Source: Bacteroidota bacterium (GTDB taxonomy: Bacteria > Bacteroidota > Bacteroidia > Flavobacteriales > Weeksellaceae). Taken from it: a DNA stretch of 64,000 nt. Position numbers and translations under genes: made by a program. The notes under the pieces were generated by a model. It had not been told where the DNA came from. It ran no database searches and worked only from the letters and a program-made list of their open reading frames with translations. Position 1 is the first letter of the stretch. Every line of letters starts with the position of its first letter. Where the stretch lies: positions 24,581 through 88,580 of the forward strand of contig JAEXBA010000008.1 in assembly GCA_023457935.1 (NCBI GenBank), given 5' to 3'. Below are positions 51,001-59,795 of the stretch, piece by piece.

Positions 51001-52422
51001 CTATACTCGCCTCATTTTCTTCGTTATGAAATCTTGCTCCATATAAAGTACAATTCCTGCGAATATCAGAAATAAAACATTTCCAACCCAAATATTGGCG
51101 TTAAATAATTGGTAAGAAACAAAGCTGAATACCGCCAAAAGCACCAGTATAAGAGAGATTTTGCCTACACGGTAAGGAATAGGATAATATTTCTGACCCA
51201 AAAGATAAGAAAGTACCATCATCGTGAAATAAGCAAGTAGTGTAACCCAGGCCGAAACCATAAATCCGTATTCTTTAAGCAGTACAAGATTCAGGACAAT
51301 AGTAAGTGCGGCGCCAATCCATGAGATTACGGTTCCCATTTTTGTGCGGTCGGTTACTTTGTACCAAGTGGAAAGGTTGTAGTAAATACCAAAGAAAAGG
51401 TTAGCGATAACGATAATCGGAATGATATCCACTGCAGTCCAGTATGATTTATTCGGAATGAAAATCATTTTCAGCCACGAAATATTCGCGATGATTCCCA
51501 TGGCAACAACCGAAGCAAAGAGCGTAAAATATTCGGTGACCTTAGCATAAGTGTTTTTTGCATTTTCAGAATTCATCTGCTTGAAGAAATAGGGTTCAAT
51601 CCCCATTCGGTATGCGGTTACGAAAAGCGTCATCAGTACGGCAAGTTTATAGCAGCCGCCATACGCTCCGGCATCTCCGTCGGATATAAAATGAATCTGT
51701 ATTGCTTTATCGAAATTTTCGTTCACCATAAAGGCAAAACCTGCAATCATTACCGGCCATGAATATTTAATCATCCGCAGGAACAGATCTGTCACAAATT
51801 CAAAACGGACTTTCAGAATCACCGGCATCAGCATCAGAACTCCGGCAGCACTGCCGATCAAATTACTCCAGAATGTGTAAGAAACTTTCTGCTCCAGACC
51901 CATGTTTCTGGAAAATTCTGTTGGAATCCACAGGAATAATGCCACTACAAGAACTGTCTGAATTAAAGACTGCATCACGCGGATGGCAGAATATTTAATG
52001 GGTTTGTTGTTGAAACGCAGCCAGGCAAAAGGAATTACGCAAAGAGTGTCGAGAAAGGCAATCCATGCGAACCATGAGATGTATTCCGGATATTTTCCGT
52101 AACCGATAAAATTCGAAACCGGCTGCAGAAAGAGTAAAGTAGAAATCAGGAAGACCGACGACAGCCCGAAAAGAAACCAAAATGAAGTGTTGAATGTTTT
52201 TCTTTCGTTTTCCTTTTCTGCTGAAAACCTGAAAAAAGCAGTTTCAAAACCGAAAGTGAGCAGAATATTGACGAAGGAAACAATTGCGTAAAGATTGGTG
52301 AACTGCGCAAATTCGTCCTTATCAATAAATTTTATGTATAACGGATTGAGAATGAATATGATAATTCGCGGCAAAATTGCGCCGATTCCGTAAATGATAG
52401 TTTCGCTGAGCAGTTTTTTCAA
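51001..52422 (-). CDS. Polysaccharide flippase (MATE/MOP family, Wzx-like)
   Basis: I choose TTG 52422 (473 residues); the longer TTG at 52440 coincides with a -7 promoter element. The protein has about 12-14 hydrophobic helices. It begins KKLLSETIIYGIGAILPRI, which is the family's usual opening, and the flippase pattern of polar residues is seen in the first helices (NPLYIKFIDKDEFAQFTNLY). It translocates lipid-linked oligosaccharides across the inner membrane. It is 45 bases upstream of the sugar nucleotidyltransferase gene. Confidence 0.85.
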   Translation of the reverse strand: MKKLLSETIIYGIGAILPRIIIFILNPLYIKFIDKDEFAQFTNLYAIVSFVNILLTFGFETAFFRFSAEKENERKTFNTSFWFLFGLSSVFLISTLLFLQPVSNFIGYGKYPEYISWFAWIAFLDTLCVIPFAWLRFNNKPIKYSAIRVMQSLIQTVLVVALFLWIPTEFSRNMGLEQKVSYTFWSNLIGSAAGVLMLMPVILKVRFEFVTDLFLRMIKYSWPVMIAGFAFMVNENFDKAIQIHFISDGDAGAYGGCYKLAVLMTLFVTAYRMGIEPYFFKQMNSENAKNTYAKVTEYFTLFASVVAMGIIANISWLKMIFIPNKSYWTAVDIIPIIVIANLFFGIYYNLSTWYKVTDRTKMGTVISWIGAALTIVLNLVLLKEYGFMVSAWVTLLAYFTMMVLSYLLGQKYYPIPYRVGKISLILVLLAVFSFVSYQLFNANIWVGNVLFLIFAGIVLYMEQDFITKKMRRV

Positions 52423-52437
52423 TGCTGAGAATTTTCG

Positions 52438-52445
52438 CAAAGGTA
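52438..52445 (-). promoter_or_regulatory. -7 promoter element overlapping an alternative flippase start
   Basis: On the minus strand the sequence reads TACCTTTG (52445-52438), a TAnnTTTG element. The TTG at its end is the first possible start; transcription would begin downstream of it, which favours TTG 52422. Confidence 0.4.
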
Positions 52446-52506
52446 GAATTTAGATTTGAAATGGTTTATTTGCGGTTTCAGATTTCTCTGAAAGCGTTTT
52501 TAGAAG

Positions 52507-52514
52507 TAAATTTG
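52507..52514 (+). promoter_or_regulatory. -7 promoter element upstream of pyrC
   Basis: TAAATTTG matches TAnnTTTG, 50 bases before the dihydroorotase ATG and just ahead of the heptamer repeat. The -33 region has TTTC rather than TTTG. Confidence 0.35.
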
Positions 52515-52525
52515 TAAAAGTTCAA

Positions 52526-52560
52526 TTCTGAAGTCTGAAATCTCTCATCTGAAATCAAAA
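52526..52560. repeat. Heptamer repeat array, copy 2
   Basis: Units TTCTGAA, GTCTGAA, ATCTCTC, ATCTGAA, ATCAAAA in strict 7-base register, immediately before the dihydroorotase start. Related arrays are at 19786-19820 and 62720-62747. Confidence 0.65.
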
Positions 52561-52563
52561 AAA

Positions 52564-53898
52564 ATGAAAACCCTCATCAAGAACGCCCGAATCGTTAATG
52601 AAAATCAGATTTTTGAAAGTGATCTGCTTATAGAAAATGATTTCATTTCAAAAATTGAAGAACATATTTCTGAAGAAGGAACCGACAGGATTATTGATGC
52701 TGCAGGCAAAATCCTGATTCCCGGAGTCATTGATGATCAGGTTCATTTCCGCGAACCGGGCCTCACGCATAAAGGAAATATCGAAAGTGAATCCAGAGCA
52801 GCGGTTGCTGGCGGCGTAACGAGTTATATAGAACAGCCAAACACGGTTCCCAACGCTGTTACACAGGAACTTCTAGAGGAAAAATATACAATTGCTGCAG
52901 AAAAATCCTTTGCGAATTACGGTTTTTCAATGGGCGGAACGAATGACAATCTTGAGGAAGTTCTGAAAACCAATCCCAAAAATGTTCCTGCAGTCAAACT
53001 GTTTTTAGGTTCTTCCACGGGAAATATGCTCGTTGATAATCCCGAAATTCTCGAGGAAATTTTTTCTAAAGTCAAAATGCCGATTTGCGTACACTGTGAG
53101 GATGAAACCACCATCCGTAACAATACAGAAAAATACAAAGCCGAATACGGAGACAATATTCCCGTAAAGTTTCATCATTTGATCAGAAGTGAAGAAGCGT
53201 GTTACCTTTCCTCTTCGAAGGCCGTTGAGCTTGCCAAAAAAACCGGAGCGCGCCTTCATATTTACCATCTTTCAACGGCGAAGGAAACGGCTTTGTTCCA
53301 AAATGATATTCCGCTGAAAGACAAGAAAATAACTGCAGAAGTATGTGTTCATCATCTGCATTTCACCAATGACGATTATGAAACAAAAGGCGCTTTAATA
53401 AAGTGGAATCCGGCGGTGAAAACCGAAAAGGATAAAAACGGACTCTGGGAAGCGCTATTGGACGACAGAATTGATATCGTTGCAACCGATCACGCTCCGC
53501 ACACTCTGGAAGAAAAGGATAATGTATATACCAAATGTCCTTCCGGAGCGCCTTTGGTGCAGCATTCTCTGGTTGCGATGCTTGAATATTTCAAAAAAGG
53601 AAAGATTTCTCTGGAGAAAATTGTTGAAAAAATGTGTCACAATCCGGCCATTCTGTTTGAAATTGAGAAGCGTGGATTTATCCGTGAAGGGTACAAAGCG
53701 GATCTGGTTTTGGTGGATTTGGATGCTGACTGGACTATTTCCAAAGAAAATGTTCTGTACCAATGTGACTGGAGTCCGCTTGAAGGTGCAAACTTTCATT
53801 CAGAAGTGACGCATACTTTCGTTAACGGCAATCTGGCTTTCGAAAACGGGAAAATCGCTGAGCAGAAACATGGTGAACGGCTGCTGTACGACAGATAA
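52564..53898 (+). CDS. pyrC: Dihydroorotase
   Basis: The 444-residue amidohydrolase has IDDQVHFREPGLTHKG near residue 58, KLFLGSSTGNM near residue 143 (carbamylated Lys site), HCEDE near 178, HIYHLST near 230 and ATDHAPH near 304. In the first zinc motif the usual HxH reads QVH, the form I recall as common in Bacteroidota dihydroorotases. It closes carbamoyl-aspartate to dihydroorotate in pyrimidine synthesis. It is followed by the lysoplasmalogenase gene. Confidence 0.92.
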   Translation: MKTLIKNARIVNENQIFESDLLIENDFISKIEEHISEEGTDRIIDAAGKILIPGVIDDQVHFREPGLTHKGNIESESRAAVAGGVTSYIEQPNTVPNAVTQELLEEKYTIAAEKSFANYGFSMGGTNDNLEEVLKTNPKNVPAVKLFLGSSTGNMLVDNPEILEEIFSKVKMPICVHCEDETTIRNNTEKYKAEYGDNIPVKFHHLIRSEEACYLSSSKAVELAKKTGARLHIYHLSTAKETALFQNDIPLKDKKITAEVCVHHLHFTNDDYETKGALIKWNPAVKTEKDKNGLWEALLDDRIDIVATDHAPHTLEEKDNVYTKCPSGAPLVQHSLVAMLEYFKKGKISLEKIVEKMCHNPAILFEIEKRGFIREGYKADLVLVDLDADWTISKENVLYQCDWSPLEGANFHSEVTHTFVNGNLAFENGKIAEQKHGERLLYDR

Positions 53899-53933
53899 TC
53901 TCTGACAGATTAATTTTATTTTAAACTGATTTA

Positions 53934-54560
53934 TTGAAGAAACTGCTTTATTTTCTTTTGCTGATTATCTTTCTGCTCGATCTGTTTTTCGTGTGGAACG
54001 GAGAGAATGAGCCAAGATTTTTCACTAAAACACTTCTGCTTCCGCTTCTTGTAATTATTTATGTGGTTGAATCAAAGCGACTTAGCTCTTCACCTTTGCA
54101 AATCAACAAATTATTCCTCACAGGACTTATTCTGAGTTTTTTCGGCGATCTGTTCCTGCTTTTCGATTGGGGATTTTTGCCAGGTTTGGGAAGTTTTCTG
54201 ATGGCGCATGTGCTGTATATTATTACTTTCTTTAAATTCAAAAAGAAAAATCCTTCCGTTCTTATTACTGCCGGAATTTCAGTGTATCTTTTTGGATTGC
54301 TGTTTTTTCTGTTTCCTCATCTGAACGAAATGAAAATTCCTGTCATCATCTACGGAACCGTTATTTCTGCAATGCTTTGGTTTGGAGTCAGAACGCGTTC
54401 AAAGCTTCTAATTTTGGGTGCGCTGCTGTTTGTAATTTCAGACACGCTGCTGGCGTTTAACATTTTTGTAAACCAGAATGCTATACTGAGTTTACTTGTG
54501 ATGATTACTTACGTTTTCGCTCAGTATATGCTCGTAAAAGGAATGCTGAAAAAAACTTAA
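53934..54560 (+). CDS. Lysoplasmalogenase (YhhN family)
   Basis: The start is TTG 53934. The 208-residue protein has about seven to eight hydrophobic helices. The YhhN/TMEM86 pattern is visible: LILSFFGDLFLLFDWGFLPG near residue 67, MAHVLYIITFFKFKKK near 89 and LLFVISDTLLAFNIFV near 165 with a conserved SD. Family members hydrolyse the vinyl-ether bond of lysoplasmalogens. The gene begins 35 bases after pyrC, so it may share its transcript. Confidence 0.82.
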   Translation: MKKLLYFLLLIIFLLDLFFVWNGENEPRFFTKTLLLPLLVIIYVVESKRLSSSPLQINKLFLTGLILSFFGDLFLLFDWGFLPGLGSFLMAHVLYIITFFKFKKKNPSVLITAGISVYLFGLLFFLFPHLNEMKIPVIIYGTVISAMLWFGVRTRSKLLILGALLFVISDTLLAFNIFVNQNAILSLLVMITYVFAQYMLVKGMLKKT

Positions 54561-54621
54561 GATTCCTTGAAACAAATCCGTAAATTTCACGTCTAATAAA
54601 AATATCAAATAAAAAAAATAT

Positions 54622-57546
54622 ATGTTAAGAAGAAAGATTTTAATGCTTTCCGCAGCTGCGTTTATGTTTCTGGCTCAGGCGCAGGATTATCAGTGGAAAG
54701 AAGCAAAAAGTGGCGATTACACCTACAAATATGTAACAAACGATCCAACTCAGGCCAGATTTTACCAGCTAGATAACGGTTTGACAGTAATTTTAAGCCC
54801 GACAAAGAAAGATCCGAGAATTCAGGCCTACGTTGCCACAAAAGCCGGAAGCAAAACCGATCCGGCAACCAATACCGGCCTCGCACATTACCTTGAGCAC
54901 ATGCTTTTTAAAGGTACAGACAAATACGGTTCTCTGGACTGGCCAAAAGAAAAAGCAGAGCTGAATAAGATTGATGCGCTTTACGAACAGTACAACAAAA
55001 CCAAAGACGAAACCAAAAGAAAAGCGATTTACCATAAAATAGACAGTATTTCCGGAGTTGCCTCAAAATATGCAATTGCAAACGAATACGACAAAATGAT
55101 GTCTGCAATGGGCGCGCAGGGAACCAACGCGTGGACAAGTTTCGAGGAAACTGTTTACACAGACGATGTTCCGGCAAGCTCACTGGATAAATATCTGGCA
55201 GTTCAGTCTGAACGTTTCCGCAATCCGCAACTGAGGATTTTCCACACAGAACTGGAAGCGGTTTACGAAGAGAAAAACAGAAGCTTAGACAGCGACGGAA
55301 GCAAAGTTTTCGAAACGCTTTTTTCCAATGTTTTTCAAAACCATAATTACGGACAGCAAACTACCATCGGAACTGTAGAGCATCTTAAAAACCCTTCACT
55401 GGTAGAAATCCGCAAGTATTTTGATACCTACTACGTTCCGAACAATATGGGTGTGATTATGTCGGGAGATTTCAATCCGGATGAAACGATTGCGAAAATC
55501 GACAGGGCATTCGCTTACATGCAGAAAAAGCCCGTTCCGAAATATACTTTCAAGCCGGAAGCACCAATTACTGCCCCAATTATCAAGGAAGTGGTTGGCC
55601 CTGATGCCGAAAGTATCGCCATAGGTTACAGACTGCCCGGCAATAAAGATAAAGATGTTCTTCTCGCAGATCTGGTTGGAGCTATTCTTACAAACGGAAA
55701 AGCCGGATTACTTGATCTTAATCTTGTAAAAAAACAGAAACTGCTTAGAGCAAGCGCATTTACTTATACGCTTCAGGATTACGGAATCCTTTGGCTGAAT
55801 GCCGCGCCGACAAGCGGACAGACTCTGGAAGAAGTTCAGAGCTTGGTTCTGAATGAAATTGAAAATCTGAAAAAAGGAAACTTTGATGCAGATTTGCTTC
55901 CTTCAATTGTGAACAACATCAAAAAACAGAAAATAAAGGAAACTGAAAAATATTCCGACCGCGCTTCTTTACTTCAGAATGCATTCAATGCTGAGCTGGA
56001 CTGGAAAGATCAGGTAGCATACGTTAACGATCTGTCCAAAATCAAGAAAGAAGATGTGGTTGCGTTTGCCAACAAGTATTTTGCCAACAATTACGTAGCG
56101 GTTCTCAAAAGAAAGGGTGAAAATCCAAATAAAACGAAAATCGAAAAACCTGCCATCACGCCTGTGGAAACCAACGCCGACAAGCAGTCTGCCTTCGTGA
56201 GAATGGTAGATGAAATGCCGTCAACGCCTTCGCAGCCTGTGTTTCTTAATTTTGATAAAGATATTCAGAAATCGAAAATCGGCAAAGCGGAAGTTCTGTA
56301 TGTTCCGAACACTGAAAACGAACTGTACAGACTTCGTTACCGTTACAAAATAGGTTCCGGAAACGATATGAAACAGAGCTTGGCTTCACAGTACCTTCAG
56401 TTTTTGGGAACTGACAAAAAATCTTCAGAGCAGATCTCGAAGGAATTCTACAAAATTGCATCAAGCTTCAATGTTTCGACAGGTGAAGAATATACTACAG
56501 TAACCATTGAAGGTCTTCAGGAAAACTTCGATCAGGCAGTAAAACTGTACGAAGATCTGGTTCTGAATGTAAAACCTGATAATCAAGCCCTTGCAGCGCT
56601 TAAAGCACGAATTGCAAAAGGAAGAAAAGATGCCAAAGCTAATAAAGGCGCAATTATGCAGGGTTTAACCAACTACGCCATCTACGGTCCGAAAAACAAA
56701 TTCAACAATACACTCACCGATGCGGAGATAGAAGCTGTTACAGCACAGGAACTGATAGACAGAATTAAAAATCTGAACAGTTACGAGCAGACCGTTATTT
56801 ACTATGGTCCGGAAACGTTAAAGAATCTCACTTCAAAACTGGCAGCGCTTCACCGTATTCCTGCTGATTTTGCAAAACCAAGTCCGCTGAAACTGTTCGC
56901 ACAGGTGCCTCAAAACAAAACTCAGGTTCTTTTTACCGATTATGATATGGTTCAGGCCGAAACAAGGTGGATCCGCAACACAGAGAAATACGATCCTGCT
57001 AAAACACCGATGGTTTCCGTTTTCAATAACTACTTTGGCGGTGGAATGGGTTCAATTGTTTTTCAGACCATCCGGGAAAGTAAAGCGTTGGCGTACAGTA
57101 CTTTCGGTTACTATGTTCAGCCGCAGAAGAAAACCGACGATTATTACATGATGAGTTATGTAGGCAGTCAGGCCGATAAATTCAACGAAGCAGTAGGCGC
57201 AATGAACGAGCTTCTTACCAAAATGCCTGAGCTTCCGGCAAATCTGGAACTGGCAAAAGGCCAGGTGAAGAAAGATATTCAAACCGAAAGAATTACGCAG
57301 GATGATATTATTTACACGTATCTCGCAGCGCAGCAGCTGGGCGTAAAAGATGATCTTAGAAAACAGGTCTATACTGCAGTGGACAAGATTTCAATGGCGG
57401 ACGTGAAGAAATTCCATCAGACCCATTTTTCCGGAAAACCTTATACTTACGCACTCGTGGCGTCCGAGGATAAGGTGAATATGGAAGATCTGAAGAAAAT
57501 TGGTGAAGTAAAGAAAATCTCTCTGGAAGAGCTTTTCGGTTACTAA
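54622..57546 (+). CDS. M16 family zinc metallopeptidase
   Basis: The 974-residue exported protein has a signal peptide (KILMLSAAAFMFLAQA). It has the two-lobe M16 (pitrilysin) build. The zinc motif HxxEH is HYLEH near residue 90, within NTGLAHYLEHMLFKGTDKYG, with the third ligand Glu in ELEAVYEEKNR near residue 211. The C-terminal lobe (NNYFGGGMGSIVFQTIRESK near 802) lacks a zinc motif, as expected. It degrades peptides in the periplasm or at the outer membrane. A terminator follows directly. Confidence 0.93.
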   Translation: MLRRKILMLSAAAFMFLAQAQDYQWKEAKSGDYTYKYVTNDPTQARFYQLDNGLTVILSPTKKDPRIQAYVATKAGSKTDPATNTGLAHYLEHMLFKGTDKYGSLDWPKEKAELNKIDALYEQYNKTKDETKRKAIYHKIDSISGVASKYAIANEYDKMMSAMGAQGTNAWTSFEETVYTDDVPASSLDKYLAVQSERFRNPQLRIFHTELEAVYEEKNRSLDSDGSKVFETLFSNVFQNHNYGQQTTIGTVEHLKNPSLVEIRKYFDTYYVPNNMGVIMSGDFNPDETIAKIDRAFAYMQKKPVPKYTFKPEAPITAPIIKEVVGPDAESIAIGYRLPGNKDKDVLLADLVGAILTNGKAGLLDLNLVKKQKLLRASAFTYTLQDYGILWLNAAPTSGQTLEEVQSLVLNEIENLKKGNFDADLLPSIVNNIKKQKIKETEKYSDRASLLQNAFNAELDWKDQVAYVNDLSKIKKEDVVAFANKYFANNYVAVLKRKGENPNKTKIEKPAITPVETNADKQSAFVRMVDEMPSTPSQPVFLNFDKDIQKSKIGKAEVLYVPNTENELYRLRYRYKIGSGNDMKQSLASQYLQFLGTDKKSSEQISKEFYKIASSFNVSTGEEYTTVTIEGLQENFDQAVKLYEDLVLNVKPDNQALAALKARIAKGRKDAKANKGAIMQGLTNYAIYGPKNKFNNTLTDAEIEAVTAQELIDRIKNLNSYEQTVIYYGPETLKNLTSKLAALHRIPADFAKPSPLKLFAQVPQNKTQVLFTDYDMVQAETRWIRNTEKYDPAKTPMVSVFNNYFGGGMGSIVFQTIRESKALAYSTFGYYVQPQKKTDDYYMMSYVGSQADKFNEAVGAMNELLTKMPELPANLELAKGQVKKDIQTERITQDDIIYTYLAAQQLGVKDDLRKQVYTAVDKISMADVKKFHQTHFSGKPYTYALVASEDKVNMEDLKKIGEVKKISLEELFGY

Positions 57547-57565
57547 CCGGACATAATTTATATAA

Positions 57566-57597
57566 AACTCCTTCACAATGTGAGGGAGTTTTTTTTA
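57566..57597 (+). terminator. Intrinsic terminator after the M16 protease gene
   Basis: An 11-bp stem AACTCCTTCAC/GTGAGGGAGTT (one G-T pair) with an AAT loop is followed by six more T residues. Confidence 0.88.
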
Positions 57598-57672
57598 TCG
57601 GAACTTTAGCAGATAGGTTCACCGTTTTTGCAGTCTTGCTTAAATTCTTAATTTTACTGAAAACATAATCCT

Positions 57673-58692
57673 ATGAATGGTGATCTGCTCATTTATGATG
57701 TCCAGACTGGCGATACACTCGCATCTATCGGTGAAAAAATCGGTTGCTCCGGAGATGAAATACGGAATTTTCATAACCGACACTGTCAGGAGGCAGGTTT
57801 ACTTTGGATCAGCAGTTTAGTTGGTATTTCGAGAATTGTAATTCCGGCCAGATTTGAGAATCCGGAGGAAACTAGGAAACTCATCAAAAAATTGCTGCCT
57901 TCAGAGCCGTATTCCGGAAATTTCCTCGCAGAAACTTATAAAGTAACGGAAACACTTAAGCAGTCAGGTGAGAAAACTGCAGCGATTTCCTATAAAACCG
58001 ACATTAAATTCAGAGAAAATCCACAGAAAGGTTGGATTGCGGACATTAGAAACTTTGAACATAAAAAAGACGGACAAAAGGTTGATGATAAAATGGGCGG
58101 GCTTGCTCTTGCCGCAATGGAAGCTGTTTCTCCGCTCAGCCTTACGGTTTCAGAAACAGGAAGTCTTCTTGGGTTTGAAAACCTGAAGCTTATTCAGGAA
58201 AAATTCAAAGCAGGAAGAACGGAAATTGAAGATTTTTACGTTGGTGAAACGGCCGCCGCTTATCTGGACAGATTCTCTGAAAACATTCAAGCAGAAGATT
58301 ATTTTTTCCGGCAGATTTCTACTGCGATGCCGTATTACCTGCTTTTTCCCGAAATCGGTCTGTTTAAGAAAACCGAAAGTTTCCAGCGGAAATTTCATGT
58401 GTACCGTAACTCCTTTCCGGTGAACTGTGGTTTTACTGTTACTCATAATTTTGCTGATGATGATAGCGTAACCACTGTTTTTGATGGAAAAATTAAGGAA
58501 AGCTGCAGTCTGCTGGAAGTTCTGCGCGGCGTACGCTTTGATCCCGAACCGGAAGAACTTCTTGACGGCGATGTAAAAATTACTTACGAAACATCGAAAA
58601 AAACGAAGAAACTTTTGCGTGCAGATCTCGAAATTACGCTTCGGTTTGAAGGCGAAGTGTACTTTGAACATTTTTTAAACCTTGAAGAGTAA
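57673..58692 (+). CDS. LysM-like N-terminal protein of unknown function
   Basis: The 339-residue cytoplasmic-looking protein (no signal peptide) opens with a LysM-like segment: YDVQTGDTLASIGEKIGCSG, then EIRNFHNRH and a VIPAR end at about residue 60. The rest has no recognised domain and contains a helical central part (residues 75-230) and a beta-rich C-terminus (VNCGFTVTHNFADDDSVTTV). Proteins with an N-terminal LysM are found near T6SS clusters in Bacteroidota, and hcp and vgrG lie 3.5 kb downstream; the link is a guess. It stands alone between a terminator and the SDR gene. Confidence 0.6.
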   Translation: MNGDLLIYDVQTGDTLASIGEKIGCSGDEIRNFHNRHCQEAGLLWISSLVGISRIVIPARFENPEETRKLIKKLLPSEPYSGNFLAETYKVTETLKQSGEKTAAISYKTDIKFRENPQKGWIADIRNFEHKKDGQKVDDKMGGLALAAMEAVSPLSLTVSETGSLLGFENLKLIQEKFKAGRTEIEDFYVGETAAAYLDRFSENIQAEDYFFRQISTAMPYYLLFPEIGLFKKTESFQRKFHVYRNSFPVNCGFTVTHNFADDDSVTTVFDGKIKESCSLLEVLRGVRFDPEPEELLDGDVKITYETSKKTKKLLRADLEITLRFEGEVYFEHFLNLEE

Positions 58693-58818
58693 AATGGTTT
58701 TCCAATAAGATAGAACCTTTGTATCCGGTGCAAATCGCCATTCGGTACATAAAATCTGTCACCAGATAACATGAAATATTCAGTAACTTTAAGCCATTCA
58801 ACTTATAAAATTAATTAG

Positions 58819-59697
58819 ATGTTATACACAGAAGGAATGCTGCGTGAAGGCGCACTGAAAGACAAAGTAGCTGTAGTTACAGGCGGCGGGAGCGGACTTG
58901 GAAAAGCCATGACGAAATATTTTCTGCAGCTGGGTGCAAAAGTTGTGATTACCTCCAGAAACCTTGAAAAACTCCAGAATACAGCCCAGGAGCTTGAAGC
59001 AGAAACTGGCGGAAAGGTGCTTTGTGTTTCCTGTGATGTACGCAACTGGGATGAGGTGGAAGCCATGAAAGAAGCTGCCGTAAAAGAGTTTGGCAGAATT
59101 GATATTCTTCTGAACAATGCTGCCGGAAACTTTATTTCACCTACAGAAAGGTTAACACACTCTGCCTTCGATTCTATTCTGGATATCGTACTGAAAGGAA
59201 CCAAAAACTGTACACTTTCGGTCGGAAAATACTGGATCGATAATAAAATATCCGGAACAGTACTGAATATCGTAACCACTTATTCGTGGACAGGTTCTGC
59301 CTACGTTGTTCCGTCTGCTTGTGCAAAAGCCGGTGTTTTGGCAATGACCAGAAGTCTGGCGGTGGAATGGGCAAAGTACAACATCCGTTTCAATGCAATT
59401 GCTCCCGGACCGTTTCCTACAAAAGGCGCGTGGGAAAGACTGCTGCCTGGAGATTTGGCTGAAAAATTCGATATGAGAAAAAAAGTGCCTTTACGCAGGG
59501 TTGGCGAACATCAGGAACTCGCAAACCTGGCTGCTTATCTTGTGTCTGATTATTCTGCTTATATGAACGGCGAAGTGGTAACTATTGACGGTGGTGAATG
59601 GCTTCAGGGCGCAGGCGAATTCAACATGCTGGAACAGATTCCGCAGGAAATGTGGGATATGTTTGAGGCAATGATAAAGGCGAAGAAATCCAACTAA
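58819..59697 (+). CDS. SDR family oxidoreductase, 2,4-dienoyl-CoA reductase-like
   Basis: The 292-residue protein has the NAD(P) motif TGGGSGLGKAM near residue 21, NNAAGNF near residue 97 and VVPSACAKAGVLAMTRSLAVEW near 170 (split as VVPSACAKAG and MTRSLAVEW). The usual YxxxK active-site Tyr is absent there and replaced by SxxxK (Ser-Ala-Cys-Ala-Lys), the arrangement of 2,4-dienoyl-CoA reductases, which use another Tyr/Asn. It probably reduces unsaturated acyl-CoA in fatty acid breakdown. A terminator follows. Confidence 0.85.
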   Translation: MLYTEGMLREGALKDKVAVVTGGGSGLGKAMTKYFLQLGAKVVITSRNLEKLQNTAQELEAETGGKVLCVSCDVRNWDEVEAMKEAAVKEFGRIDILLNNAAGNFISPTERLTHSAFDSILDIVLKGTKNCTLSVGKYWIDNKISGTVLNIVTTYSWTGSAYVVPSACAKAGVLAMTRSLAVEWAKYNIRFNAIAPGPFPTKGAWERLLPGDLAEKFDMRKKVPLRRVGEHQELANLAAYLVSDYSAYMNGEVVTIDGGEWLQGAGEFNMLEQIPQEMWDMFEAMIKAKKSN

Positions 59698-59710
59698 AAA
59701 ATAAAATAAG

Positions 59711-59737
59711 AAAACGGACTTTGGTTCGTTTTTTTTT
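59711..59737 (+). terminator. Intrinsic terminator after the SDR gene
   Basis: A 9-bp stem AAAACGGAC/GTTCGTTTT (one G-T pair) with a TTTG loop runs into further T residues. Confidence 0.75.
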
Positions 59738-59795
59738 ATGGAATGAACTGTAACTTTCACGATTTCATGGTTACTAATACTTAAAATTCAATCTA

